Shown one piece after another: positions 23,827 to 32,192 of a stretch of DNA of 64,000 nt (its first letter is position 1; every line of letters starts with the position of its first letter). A program made the position numbers and the translations under genes. The stretch is from Cellvibrio japonicus Ueda107 (GTDB lineage Bacteria > Pseudomonadota > Gammaproteobacteria > Pseudomonadales > Cellvibrionaceae), in NCBI RefSeq assembly GCF_000019225.1, contig NC_010995.1:4472501-4536500 (forward strand), given 5' to 3'. The notes beneath the pieces were generated by a model. That model was not told the origin of the DNA. It made no database searches and saw nothing but the letters and a program-made list of their open reading frames with translations.

Positions 23827-25662
23827 ATGATGACACTCAAGGAGGATATCAGCCCGACGCCCGCGCAGATGCGCGGGCCCATTCCCTCGCTGGATAATAC
23901 CTTTCGCTCGCTGCTGGCTGATCTGCTGCCTTATCGCACCCGCTGGCAGGCATGGCGCTCACGCCTGGCCCTGGGGTTGTTAAAACTGGCCAATGTGCCG
24001 GTACAGAAAAAACTGCTTCGCTTGCAGGCAGAGGGCCCTTGCGATTGGTTTGCCGAAAGTATCCAGCGCACCTATCTCGAATGTCGGGAAAGCCTGGCCT
24101 TTTTCAATGCCTATCAGGTGCACCTGTACACCGATGAGCAAAAAACCCTGTTTGAGCGGGCCGCACAGGTATTGGCCAGTGTGCAAAAAATGGTGATTAC
24201 CGATGACACCTTTGCGCGCTCTTGTCGCACCTACCGTGTGGCTGAACCCGAGTGTGACAACCTGGTGGAACCGCCAGCTGCAGGCTACGGCGTGCTGTTG
24301 GTCAATGGCCAGATGCTGGTATTACCCCATACCTTGCCTGCCTCGGCAGACAAGCTCCAGCAGTGGTCGCTGATATCAAAACAGCGGGCGACTTACGACA
24401 CCGCCACCCTGAGCCTGGGTGAAGCCAGTGCCCTCGCGCGGCAGGATTGGTATGAACTGTTGCACGCCGCGCGCGCGTGTCACGAATTTAGCGAAGCGCT
24501 CAATGTGCTGCGCTCTGCCGATTTCATTCTCTGTCTGGATATGGACCAGGCGCTGTCACTGTCCAACCGCTTTTTTGATAAGGCGATCCAGATTGTTGTT
24601 GATCCGGTCTCAACCTATTTGATTTTCGAACATGCGGCGGTCGATGGACAGCATGCAATTTCCATGGGCGAAGCCCTTGCCGCCAATTGCGATCAGGCGC
24701 CCCACACCTGGATAGAATTTTTATCGCCCACCGATAATAGCAATATGCACCTGTGGACCACCCGCGTCGTGCATCCCTCTGCGGCGCAACTTGACAAGGC
24801 ACATCAATACCTCGAACAGGTCTCCAGCGAATTTGTGCGCAAGCGCCACTGGTTTCCCGAGCTGGATGCACAATTTTTTGCGTCGATTACCCAACAGGTG
24901 AATGGCGCAGTTTCTGTCGATAACATCATTCAATTGGCCATGGCACTGGCTTTTTTCCGCACCAATGGACGCGTGCCTAGCGTCTATGAACCTGTGAGCC
25001 TGGCGCACTTGCCGCCCCGGCGCCTGGATTTTATATCGCCCCTGTCGACAGCGGCGGTCGATGTTATCCAGTCCCTCGATAAGGGCGACCCGGTGCAGGT
25101 ACGCGAACAACTGCTGGCCGCCATCGCCAGCCATCGCGCCAGGATTCGCCAGTCAAAAAAAGGCGAGGGCGCGCTCGCACATTTACTGGCATTGGCCAGT
25201 GCGGAATTTCCCGACAATAAACAGCGCTGTGTACGCATCCAACGCAGGCGTCGCCGCTTGATGTCACGCTTGAGCCACAGCATCGGTTTTTTGGCGCACC
25301 GCGACATGATGGTATCCAATGGCGGCACCAGTCCCTACCTGGAAAGTTTCAGCACTATCGTGCACCAGCCCGATATGCTGGGTGTGGGTTATCTGATAGG
25401 CGCGCGCGGTTTAGCGCTGGACCTGCAACTGCACGGCGCCTGCAAGGAGGCAATCGAGCCGGGCCTGTTCATCCACCACTTCACCCAATCGCTCCAGGAC
25501 CTGGTGCAGGTACTGCTCCCCGGCGTCAACCAGGGTACAGCAGCTTATCAACCCGCCGCCGCAACACACACCGCCAGCGCTGTTCACCATCCCTTACTGA
25601 CCAAGGGCGGTGCAACAGCGCATGCCAGGATGCCCCTCGCCCAACAGGAAACTTCTTTATGA
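23827..25662 (+). CDS. Choline/carnitine O-acyltransferase-fold protein
   Basis: 611 residues. Order and motifs follow the carnitine acyltransferase family: an early substrate region with HLYTDEQKTLFERAA, the catalytic-His segment FEHAAVDGQHAISMGEAL (His at the EHs/tWxDG position), and a C-terminal part with SNGGTSPYLESFSTIVHQPDMLGVGYLI corresponding to the STSQ/GYG substrate-binding strand. Known members exchange acyl groups between CoA and carnitine or choline. Bacterial members are uncommon and usually sit in biosynthetic clusters. It starts 3 bases after the RND stop and overlaps the next gene by ATGA. It may acylate a hydroxyl of the product. Confidence 0.7.
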   Translation: MMTLKEDISPTPAQMRGPIPSLDNTFRSLLADLLPYRTRWQAWRSRLALGLLKLANVPVQKKLLRLQAEGPCDWFAESIQRTYLECRESLAFFNAYQVHLYTDEQKTLFERAAQVLASVQKMVITDDTFARSCRTYRVAEPECDNLVEPPAAGYGVLLVNGQMLVLPHTLPASADKLQQWSLISKQRATYDTATLSLGEASALARQDWYELLHAARACHEFSEALNVLRSADFILCLDMDQALSLSNRFFDKAIQIVVDPVSTYLIFEHAAVDGQHAISMGEALAANCDQAPHTWIEFLSPTDNSNMHLWTTRVVHPSAAQLDKAHQYLEQVSSEFVRKRHWFPELDAQFFASITQQVNGAVSVDNIIQLAMALAFFRTNGRVPSVYEPVSLAHLPPRRLDFISPLSTAAVDVIQSLDKGDPVQVREQLLAAIASHRARIRQSKKGEGALAHLLALASAEFPDNKQRCVRIQRRRRRLMSRLSHSIGFLAHRDMMVSNGGTSPYLESFSTIVHQPDMLGVGYLIGARGLALDLQLHGACKEAIEPGLFIHHFTQSLQDLVQVLLPGVNQGTAAYQPAAATHTASAVHHPLLTKGGATAHARMPLAQQETSL

Positions 25663-27002
25663 CTTCCCCGGTTTCACGCCAACTGTGCCTGCACGATGCA
25701 CTGGAATTACCCTGTGGCCAGGTACTGCCCAACCGCATCGCCAAGGCCGCCATGACCGAAGGCCTGGCCGATGCCAGTAATCGCGCTACCCCTGCCCACG
25801 CTCGCCTGTACCGCCAATGGGCAGCGGCGGGTATGGGCTTGAGCCTCACCGGCAATGTGATGATTGATCGCCAGCATTTGGAGCGCCCCGGTAATGTCGC
25901 TATTGTGAATCGCGATCTCTATCCCGAGCTCAGTGCCTGGGCCCGCGCTGCGAAACCGGCTGCCGGGCACTGCTGGATGCAGATCGGCCACGCCGGTCGC
26001 CAGACCCCCAGGTACGTCAATCCCACGCCCAAGGGCCCATCGCGTTCGCACCTGCAATTGCTCGGGCAATTCGGTGAAACCCGGGCCTATAGCCACCGTG
26101 AAATCCTGGCGCTGGTGGAGCGTTTTGCCGATGCCGCCTGGGTGGCAAAAGCCAGTGGTTTTACCGGGGTCCAAATCCACGCGGCCCACGGTTTTTTGCT
26201 CAGTCAATTCCTCTCGCCGCTCATCAACCAGCGCACCGATCAATGGGGCGGCAACCTGGCCAATCGCGCCCGCCTGCTGCTGACCAGCATCGAAGCGGTA
26301 CGGGCACAGGTCGGCCCCCATTTCCCGATTTCGGTGAAATTAAATTCCGCCGACTTCCAGGCCGGCGGCTTCTCACTGGAAGAATGTATCCAGGTGGTTA
26401 AGTGGCTCAATGGATTAGGTGTGGATTTGCTCGAAGTGACGGGCGGCTCCTATGAAAAACCGCAGATGATCGGTTACGAAAAAGTGACCGCGGATAATCG
26501 TTATTCCGCCGAGCGCAACACCCCGGTTGCCAAAACCCTGAAACGCGAAGCCTACTTCCTCGAATACGCCAAAGTCATTCGCCAATACGCGCGTATGCCG
26601 CTGATGGTGACCGGCGGTTTCCGCACGCGCGCCGCCATGGAGGATGCCCTGAATTCCGGTGCAGTCGATATGATTGGCCTGGCGCGCCCGTTTGTGGTCG
26701 ATCCACAGATCGCCAGGCCGCTCTTAAACGGCGACCTGCAGACCTTGCCCAACATGGAAGCGCAACTCGCGCGCAAACCCTATTGGATAGGCCCGAGAAG
26801 CCCGCTGTTTTTATGCCGCCTGATCAATATCCAGGGCCAGCAGGGTTGGTTTTACCACCAATTGCGGCGCCTGGGCAAAGGCAAGGCACCGGATTTATCC
26901 ATGGGGGTACTGGGCGGCTTGATCAGTTATGTGTTCAACGAGCGCAGGGCGGCGCAGCGCCTGGAAAAATCCCGACAGTCATTATTGGTTCGCGGAGAAT
27001 AG
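25659..27002 (+). CDS. Old-yellow-enzyme-type NADH:flavin oxidoreductase
   Basis: 447 residues with an FMN TIM barrel. Motifs include LPNRIAKAAMTEGLAD at the FMN site, MQIGHAGRQ, GVQIHAAHGFLLSQFLSPLINQRTDQWGG (HxxH-type substrate pair plus barrel strand), PISVKLNSADFQAGG and LMVTGGFRTR with GAVDMIGLARPFVVDP (phosphate binding). Length fits the single-domain ene-reductases; the extra C-terminal flavin/NAD domain of 2,4-dienoyl-CoA reductase is missing. It would reduce an activated C=C bond with NAD(P)H. In this cluster it may reduce the double bond made by the dehydrogenase or an enone or imine step. Start overlaps the previous stop by 4 bases. Confidence 0.85.
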   Translation: MTSPVSRQLCLHDALELPCGQVLPNRIAKAAMTEGLADASNRATPAHARLYRQWAAAGMGLSLTGNVMIDRQHLERPGNVAIVNRDLYPELSAWARAAKPAAGHCWMQIGHAGRQTPRYVNPTPKGPSRSHLQLLGQFGETRAYSHREILALVERFADAAWVAKASGFTGVQIHAAHGFLLSQFLSPLINQRTDQWGGNLANRARLLLTSIEAVRAQVGPHFPISVKLNSADFQAGGFSLEECIQVVKWLNGLGVDLLEVTGGSYEKPQMIGYEKVTADNRYSAERNTPVAKTLKREAYFLEYAKVIRQYARMPLMVTGGFRTRAAMEDALNSGAVDMIGLARPFVVDPQIARPLLNGDLQTLPNMEAQLARKPYWIGPRSPLFLCRLINIQGQQGWFYHQLRRLGKGKAPDLSMGVLGGLISYVFNERRAAQRLEKSRQSLLVRGE

Positions 27003-28319
27003 ATGATGGAAACACAACTCACGACAGGTTTTGATGCACAGGTTGATGTGCTGGTCATAGGCTCCGGCCCCGCCGGCTGCACCACCGCCCTGCGCTATGC
27101 CCAGGAGGGATTGCGGGTGGCGCTGGTTGAGCGCAAGCGCGCCATGGATTCCTTCAAGCCGGTCTGCACGCACTTTATCCAGGGCTGTGCAACGCCGGTA
27201 CTGCAAAAGATGGGTGTGCTCGACACCCTGAAAGCGGCGGGTGCGGTGCGCAACGATATTCACATTTGGACGCGCTACGGCTGGATCAAACCGGAAGTGG
27301 ATGCCGATGCACAGCACCACGGTTATGTTATCCGCCGCTCCACCCTCGACCCTATCCTGCGCGATGCCGCACAGAACCATCCCAATATCGAACTCTATAT
27401 GGGATGGCGCCTGGTAAAATTAATCGAGAATGAACAGCAGGACATTATCGGCGCCGAGATTGACAGTGCCGAACAAAAACGCACCCTGCGCCTTGCTGCA
27501 CAGCTCACCGTGGGCGCCGATGGCCGCAATTCCGCCGTCGCCGAGGGTTTGCCGATCCGCATACACAGCACCGAAAACAAACGCACGTTTTTTGTCAGCT
27601 ATTACGAAAATTTGCAACTCACGTCCGGCGCGATTTCCCAGCTCTGGTTTTGGAAAAAAGACATCGCCTACTGCTTCCCGTCCGATGGCGGTGTCACGCT
27701 GATGTGCCTGGGTATCCACGAAGACAACATGGCGCAATTCAAGGACAACCCGGAGCAGGCATTTCACGATTATTTCAAACAATTAACCGATGGCCCGGCC
27801 ATGGACATGGCCCAGCGGGTCGCGCCGGTAACCAAGGGAAAGCACATGCACACCCAGCGCCGCTACCATGATCGCTCCGGTGTTGCCCTGGTGGGCGATG
27901 CATTGCTGGGCATTGATCCCTTTGCCGGAACCGGCATCGGTTGGGCAATACAGGGCGGCGATTGGCTGGTTGAAGAAACCCTGCCCGCACTCAAGGCACA
28001 ATCACCGACACACTTGCGTCAGGCCTTGGCGCGTTACACCCAGCTTCATGAAACCCGCCTGCGCGGTCATACCTGGATGATTTCCAATTATTCCTCGGGG
28101 CGCGATTTCAATTATGTGTTTCCACCCGAGCGTTTGCTGTTTGCAGCGGCCGTGGACTCACCGGAAATCGCCAGGGTACTGGACCTGTTTTTAAATCGGG
28201 TGATCAGCCTGCGCCAATTAATCACACCCAAATTCCTGCTGCATGTGCTGTGGGTCAGGCTGAGGCTGTTATTACTGGGTCGCCAGCCCTGGCTGAACAC
28301 GTCAGCAGAGAGAGGTTAA
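27003..28319 (+). CDS. GGR/halogenase-type FAD-dependent oxidoreductase
   Basis: 438 residues with the class A flavin monooxygenase / geranylgeranyl-reductase fold: N-terminal VLVIGSGPAGCTTALRYAQEG, RRSTLDPILRDAA, then LTVGADGRNSAVAEG (the DG motif) and GVALVGDALLGIDPFAGTGIGWAIQGGDWL (the GD FAD contact). A Cys-containing segment, FKPVCTHFIQGCA, follows the first FAD motif. Enzymes of this type hydroxylate substrates or reduce isolated double bonds. The GGR-like start makes double-bond reduction plausible, but N- or C-hydroxylation cannot be excluded. It begins directly after the upstream stop codon, in the same operon. Confidence 0.8.
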   Translation: MMETQLTTGFDAQVDVLVIGSGPAGCTTALRYAQEGLRVALVERKRAMDSFKPVCTHFIQGCATPVLQKMGVLDTLKAAGAVRNDIHIWTRYGWIKPEVDADAQHHGYVIRRSTLDPILRDAAQNHPNIELYMGWRLVKLIENEQQDIIGAEIDSAEQKRTLRLAAQLTVGADGRNSAVAEGLPIRIHSTENKRTFFVSYYENLQLTSGAISQLWFWKKDIAYCFPSDGGVTLMCLGIHEDNMAQFKDNPEQAFHDYFKQLTDGPAMDMAQRVAPVTKGKHMHTQRRYHDRSGVALVGDALLGIDPFAGTGIGWAIQGGDWLVEETLPALKAQSPTHLRQALARYTQLHETRLRGHTWMISNYSSGRDFNYVFPPERLLFAAAVDSPEIARVLDLFLNRVISLRQLITPKFLLHVLWVRLRLLLLGRQPWLNTSAERG

Positions 28320-28322
28320 GCC

Positions 28323-29147
28323 ATGTCATCTTCTGTGGTGATGCCCATTGCTGTCATTACCGGGGGTTCTGCCGGAATCGGTTTTGAACTGGCCTGCAGG
28401 GCGTGTGAAAACGGTTATCGCCCCTTATTGATTGCACGCCATCCGGATGCACTGTCGGCCGCAGCCGATCAGTTGCGCACTCGTTATCGCATTGATCCGC
28501 TCCTCTGGAGCGCCGATCTGGCCGATGCACAGGAGCGCCAGCAATTAATTGAGCGATTGCAAACCATTGCAACCGACATCGAAATGGCGGTGTTGTGTGC
28601 GGGTATCGGTTTTGGTGGCGCCCTGCACGAAAATACCTGGGAGGCAGAACACCAGGTGTTGCAGGTCAATCTGGTAGGCTTGGTACAATTGTCGCAAATT
28701 TTTTGCCAATGGTTTGCCCAGGCACAACGCGGCACCTTATTGAATGTCGCCTCGCTTGCCGGTTTCCAGCCCGGCCCCTATTTCGCCAACTATTACGCCA
28801 GCAAAGCCTATGTGCTGCATTTTACCGAAGCGCTGGCGCTGGAGATGCGTCCCTATGGTGTACAGGTATCTGTCCTTTGTCCGGGCACCACAGGCACAGG
28901 CTTCCATCAAAAAGCCGGCATTGATAAAACCGAATTGGCACGCGGGCTGTTTGGCATTGTGATGACCCCCGAAGCCGTCAGCCGCATTGCCTTGCGTGAA
29001 CTGTCGCGCAAGCGGGTGGTAATAGTGCCGGGTTTATTAAATCAACTGGCGGCCTGGAGTGTTCGCTGGGTGCCGCGTTCCTGGGTGCGCGCCATTACCG
29101 GATGGATGAATGCACAACCTGCGCTGGCCGCTGTTAAAAATGGATAA
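28323..29147 (+). CDS. Short-chain dehydrogenase/reductase
   Basis: 274 residues, classical SDR of the DltE/YqjQ-like type. It has ITGGSAGIGFELACRACENG at the cofactor site, LCAGIGFGG in place of NNAG, catalytic Ser in NVASLAGF and YYASKAY with the Tyr/Lys pair. The C-terminus (VNQLAAWSVRWVPRSWVRAITGWM) is long and hydrophobic, suggesting contact with the membrane or a lipid substrate. Long-chain keto- or hydroxy-lipid reductases often show this. It lies 3 bases after the previous stop and about ten bases before the barrel gene. Confidence 0.8.
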   Translation: MSSSVVMPIAVITGGSAGIGFELACRACENGYRPLLIARHPDALSAAADQLRTRYRIDPLLWSADLADAQERQQLIERLQTIATDIEMAVLCAGIGFGGALHENTWEAEHQVLQVNLVGLVQLSQIFCQWFAQAQRGTLLNVASLAGFQPGPYFANYYASKAYVLHFTEALALEMRPYGVQVSVLCPGTTGTGFHQKAGIDKTELARGLFGIVMTPEAVSRIALRELSRKRVVIVPGLLNQLAAWSVRWVPRSWVRAITGWMNAQPALAAVKNG

Positions 29148-29157
29148 GGAGATTTGC

Positions 29158-30450
29158 ATGACCTTTACCAAACGTCCCTTCATTCGCTGCGGGCTGTTAG
29201 CGTCCGGCGCACTGTCGCTGCTGATGGCATCACTGGTGCAGGCGGATGAGTGGCAGATAAGCCTGGGGACAGAAGTGCGTTATTTTCCCGGGGATGGCCT
29301 CTATGAAAATGCGGGTGATCGCTGGGCCTTTAACCTAGAAGTTGAAAACCACTGGTCTGTCCTCAACGATAGTGACTATCCCCTCTATATCAATTTGCAT
29401 GGCCAATTTCGCCAGGCTGCCGCCACTGCCGATGATGATCGCAATCGGGTGGATTTTCCCGCGTTAAACCTCGCGCAATTTCGCGATGGCTGGGAATGGA
29501 CCTTGGGCATGGACAAACTATTCTGGGGCGTTGCCGAATCGCAGAACCTGGTCAATATCGTTAACCAAACCGATTTGCAAGCATCGCCGGATGGCAAAGA
29601 CCGATTGGGCCAATGGATGGCGCGCACCAGCTGGCACCATGACACTTTCGGCTCCTGGGATTTTTTACTGCTTCCGCACTTCAGGGCGCGCGATTTCAGT
29701 AATAGCCGCAGCCGCCTGGCACTGCCACTACCGGTTCTGGGGCGCGATGCCTACGAATCCGGTGACGGTGATAATCACCTGGATTTCGCCAGCCGCTGGA
29801 GCCACCAATGGGGCGATTTGACAACCGGGCTTTCCTATTTCAACGGCACCAGCCGCGCACCGGATTTACAACTGGTCATCGATAACACCCACCCATCACA
29901 ACCCCTGGTACTGCAACCCTTCTATGCCCAAATTGAACACACAGGTTTTGATGCACAATGGATTCTGGGTGAATGGCTGTTAAAAGCCGAAGCGATTTAC
30001 CAGACCAGCCATAGCGGTCATTACTGGGCATCCATTTCCGGTGTTGAATATACCTTTGGGCAGATCATGGATACCAGCTATGACCTGAGCTGGTACCTGG
30101 AATACCTTTACGATGATCGCCAGGCGCAAGCCCCCGCCGGTGTGTTGGAAAACGATTGGATGCTGGCAGCGCGCCTGTCATTTAATGACGAAGCCTCTTC
30201 ATCGCTGTTGGTTGCTGTCTTTCGCGATGCGGAAGCCGATGAAACCATTGTGAAATGTGAAGGCAGTTACCGCCTGAGCGATCATCTATCGCTCGGCCTG
30301 GAATTGTGGACATTTGCCACCGGGCCATCCTATTCGCGTGACCCGGTCACCAGAATTCCCGCCCAGATTGTGGATACTGCCACCTATGGCAAACAGGCGC
30401 TCCTGAACGATGAAGATTTTCTCCAACTTTCTGTTACCTATTATTTCTAG
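29158..30450 (+). CDS. Outer-membrane beta-barrel protein, family not recognised
   Basis: 430 residues from ATG 29158 with AAGGAG eight bases upstream; the longer frame from 29110 lies inside the previous gene. A signal peptide (to about SLVQADE) is followed by alternating beta strands with aromatic girdles throughout, and the protein ends in LSVTYYF, the C-terminal Phe signature read by the BAM machinery. Comparable barrel genes (DUF1302-like and others) sit with RND and LolA-like genes in lipid export loci, but I cannot fix the family. Probable role: final outer-membrane step of export. Confidence 0.65.
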   Translation: MTFTKRPFIRCGLLASGALSLLMASLVQADEWQISLGTEVRYFPGDGLYENAGDRWAFNLEVENHWSVLNDSDYPLYINLHGQFRQAAATADDDRNRVDFPALNLAQFRDGWEWTLGMDKLFWGVAESQNLVNIVNQTDLQASPDGKDRLGQWMARTSWHHDTFGSWDFLLLPHFRARDFSNSRSRLALPLPVLGRDAYESGDGDNHLDFASRWSHQWGDLTTGLSYFNGTSRAPDLQLVIDNTHPSQPLVLQPFYAQIEHTGFDAQWILGEWLLKAEAIYQTSHSGHYWASISGVEYTFGQIMDTSYDLSWYLEYLYDDRQAQAPAGVLENDWMLAARLSFNDEASSSLLVAVFRDAEADETIVKCEGSYRLSDHLSLGLELWTFATGPSYSRDPVTRIPAQIVDTATYGKQALLNDEDFLQLSVTYYF

Positions 30451-30472
30451 GGAAAAGAGGATTTATTAGTTT

Positions 30473-31312
30473 ATGTCTCGTTTAACCAACAACCGTCAAA
30501 ACCCGCTTCACACATTCCTGAACCGCAGTGCAGCCATGCTCGGCATCCTGCTACTCTGCTGTGGTACAGCGATTACGGCAAACGCCGACACGGATAAAGG
30601 CCTGGCCATTTCGCAGGAGGCAGATAAGCGCAACAGCGGCTTTGTGGATTTCCGTGCAGAACTCACCATGCGCATTGTGAACACCCAAGGCGGTGAGAGT
30701 TTGCGCAAACTGGATATCAAAACCCTTGAAGGGGTTGAGGAGGGCGATAAAACCATCACGATTTTTACCTTTCCCAAAGATATTCGCGGCTCCGGCTTTT
30801 TAACCCACACCAAAAAAACAACCAACGACGATCAATGGCTGTATTTGCCGTCTATCAAGCGCGTTAAGAAAATATCGAGCAAAAATAAACGCAGCCCATT
30901 TTTTGGCAGCGAATTTGCATTCGAGGATTTATCCTCACAGGAAGTCGAAAAATACACTTATCATTATTTGAACGACGAGGTGGTGGATGGACTGGATAGC
31001 TATGTTATCCAGCGCACGCCCAATGACCCCGAATCGGCGTACAGCAAATTGATTGTGTGGATGGATAAAGAGCACCTGCAAATTCGCAAGATCGATTATT
31101 ACGATCGCAAAGAGGCTTTGCTTAAAACCCTGACTGCAAGCGATTACACGCTCTATGAAGACAAATTCTGGCGCGCCAGCAACCTGCACATGGTTAACCA
31201 CCAAAATAAAAAGCAGACCTTCCTGGTGTGGGAAAACTATCGTTTCAATACCGGCTTGAAAGACAGCGACCTGGAACAGCCCGCGTTAATGCGTCCGCTG
31301 ACCGGTGGTTAA
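30473..31312 (+). CDS. Periplasmic LolA-like outer-membrane lipoprotein-sorting protein
   Basis: 279 residues with a signal peptide ending near TANA, then a LolA/LolB-like half-barrel of about 230 residues. Diagnostic segments of the RND-linked group (PF17131 type) are GSGFLTHTKKTTNDDQWLYLPSIKRVKKISSKNKRSPFFGSEFAFEDLS and KEHLQIRKIDYYDRKEALLKTL. The fold carries lipids across the periplasm. Proteins of this group almost always lie beside an RND exporter, as here. It is the last gene of the cluster; a 26-base palindrome covers its stop. Confidence 0.85.
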   Translation: MSRLTNNRQNPLHTFLNRSAAMLGILLLCCGTAITANADTDKGLAISQEADKRNSGFVDFRAELTMRIVNTQGGESLRKLDIKTLEGVEEGDKTITIFTFPKDIRGSGFLTHTKKTTNDDQWLYLPSIKRVKKISSKNKRSPFFGSEFAFEDLSSQEVEKYTYHYLNDEVVDGLDSYVIQRTPNDPESAYSKLIVWMDKEHLQIRKIDYYDRKEALLKTLTASDYTLYEDKFWRASNLHMVNHQNKKQTFLVWENYRFNTGLKDSDLEQPALMRPLTGG

Positions 31313-31323
31313 CCACCGGTCAG
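31298..31323. terminator. Perfect 26-base palindrome over two convergent stop codons
   Basis: Two 13-base arms (CTGACCGGTGGTT and its complement) meet with no spacer. The centre holds the TAA of the LolA-like gene (31310-31312), and the right arm holds the TGA of the N-acetyltransferase gene on the other strand (31322-31320). It lacks a T-run on either side, so it is a hairpin or cruciform of bidirectional-terminator type rather than a textbook intrinsic terminator. Confidence 0.5.
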
Positions 31324-32117
31324 TCGGCAGTGCCCGGCGCCACAAATCCCGCCGGGCAATCGATATGAAACTCCTCCTGCAAGAGAGTGACTATCTCATC
31401 GGATGGAACCTGGGTAATTTCCACTTGGCCGTGCCTGTAGCGCTTTAACTGGTTATCGACCAGGATGGATCTGCCCTGTGCAGAAAAGCGAATCGCCAGT
31501 GTTTTCTGCACAAAGATAGTATCGGGATGGGTGGAGTTGAAATAATTCGGCAGGCCCATGTCGATCCATGCCATGGGGTAGAGATCAAAGGCAAACTGGC
31601 GCTTCCACGCCTGCTCTACCCGCGCTTCGAGCAGGTAGGTATTTTCATCCAGCAGGGACAGGCGGAATTGATCATCATCCTGTTGCAGGATGCCATCCAA
31701 CTGGCTCAGGGCAATAGGCGCACGAATCCCGAAACTGCCGAACCCCAGGTCACACAGGTAACGCTCGCTGCCTATCTCGACAATAATCACCACATGGGTT
31801 TTGGGGCGCAGGCTGGGATAAAACATCGGCCTTGCGCCGCAAATCCGGTAGTCGAATCCAATTGCATCCAGGGCCATGGCAAATACGCCATTCACCTCGT
31901 AGCAATAACCGCCGCGGTTTTTATAAATCAGTTTGTTAACCAGATCTTCCGGCACCAGGGACACAGCCTGGTGTGTCCTAACATCAATATTTTCAAAGGG
32001 AATGGAAAATAATTGGCAGCGCATAAGTTGCGCCAGGCACTCAGGATTTACCGAGGGAATGCCGGTAAATCCTATGCGGGCAAGATAGTCATCCAGTACA
32101 AAGTTGGTTGCAAGCAT
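31320..32117 (-). CDS. nat: Arylamine N-acetyltransferase
   Basis: 265 residues from ATG 32117, AAGGA eight bases upstream. The NAT catalytic triad is visible: Cys in KNRGGYCYEVNGVFA, His in RPKTHVVIIV and Asp in LCDLGFGSFG. The enzymes transfer an acetyl or other acyl group from CoA to arylamines or hydrazines, and relatives form amide bonds in natural products (RifF). It lies on the opposite strand to the aminolipid cluster and converges on it, so a link to the amine product is possible but unproved. It is 75 bases downstream of the HEAT-repeat gene, likely in one unit. Confidence 0.85.
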   Translation of the reverse strand: MLATNFVLDDYLARIGFTGIPSVNPECLAQLMRCQLFSIPFENIDVRTHQAVSLVPEDLVNKLIYKNRGGYCYEVNGVFAMALDAIGFDYRICGARPMFYPSLRPKTHVVIIVEIGSERYLCDLGFGSFGIRAPIALSQLDGILQQDDDQFRLSLLDENTYLLEARVEQAWKRQFAFDLYPMAWIDMGLPNYFNSTHPDTIFVQKTLAIRFSAQGRSILVDNQLKRYRHGQVEITQVPSDEIVTLLQEEFHIDCPAGFVAPGTAD

Positions 32118-32192
32118 CAAAAAAATCCTTGAAGTCAGTTCCGGCGCTGACCATAAAGGATTGATGCCGATAAGGCAATCCGTTGCGCGACT

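Noticed and set aside
14372..31312. A complete tambjamine cluster
   Set aside because: Only the dehydrogenase and fusion genes match the fatty-amine branch. No bipyrrole or condensing genes are present.
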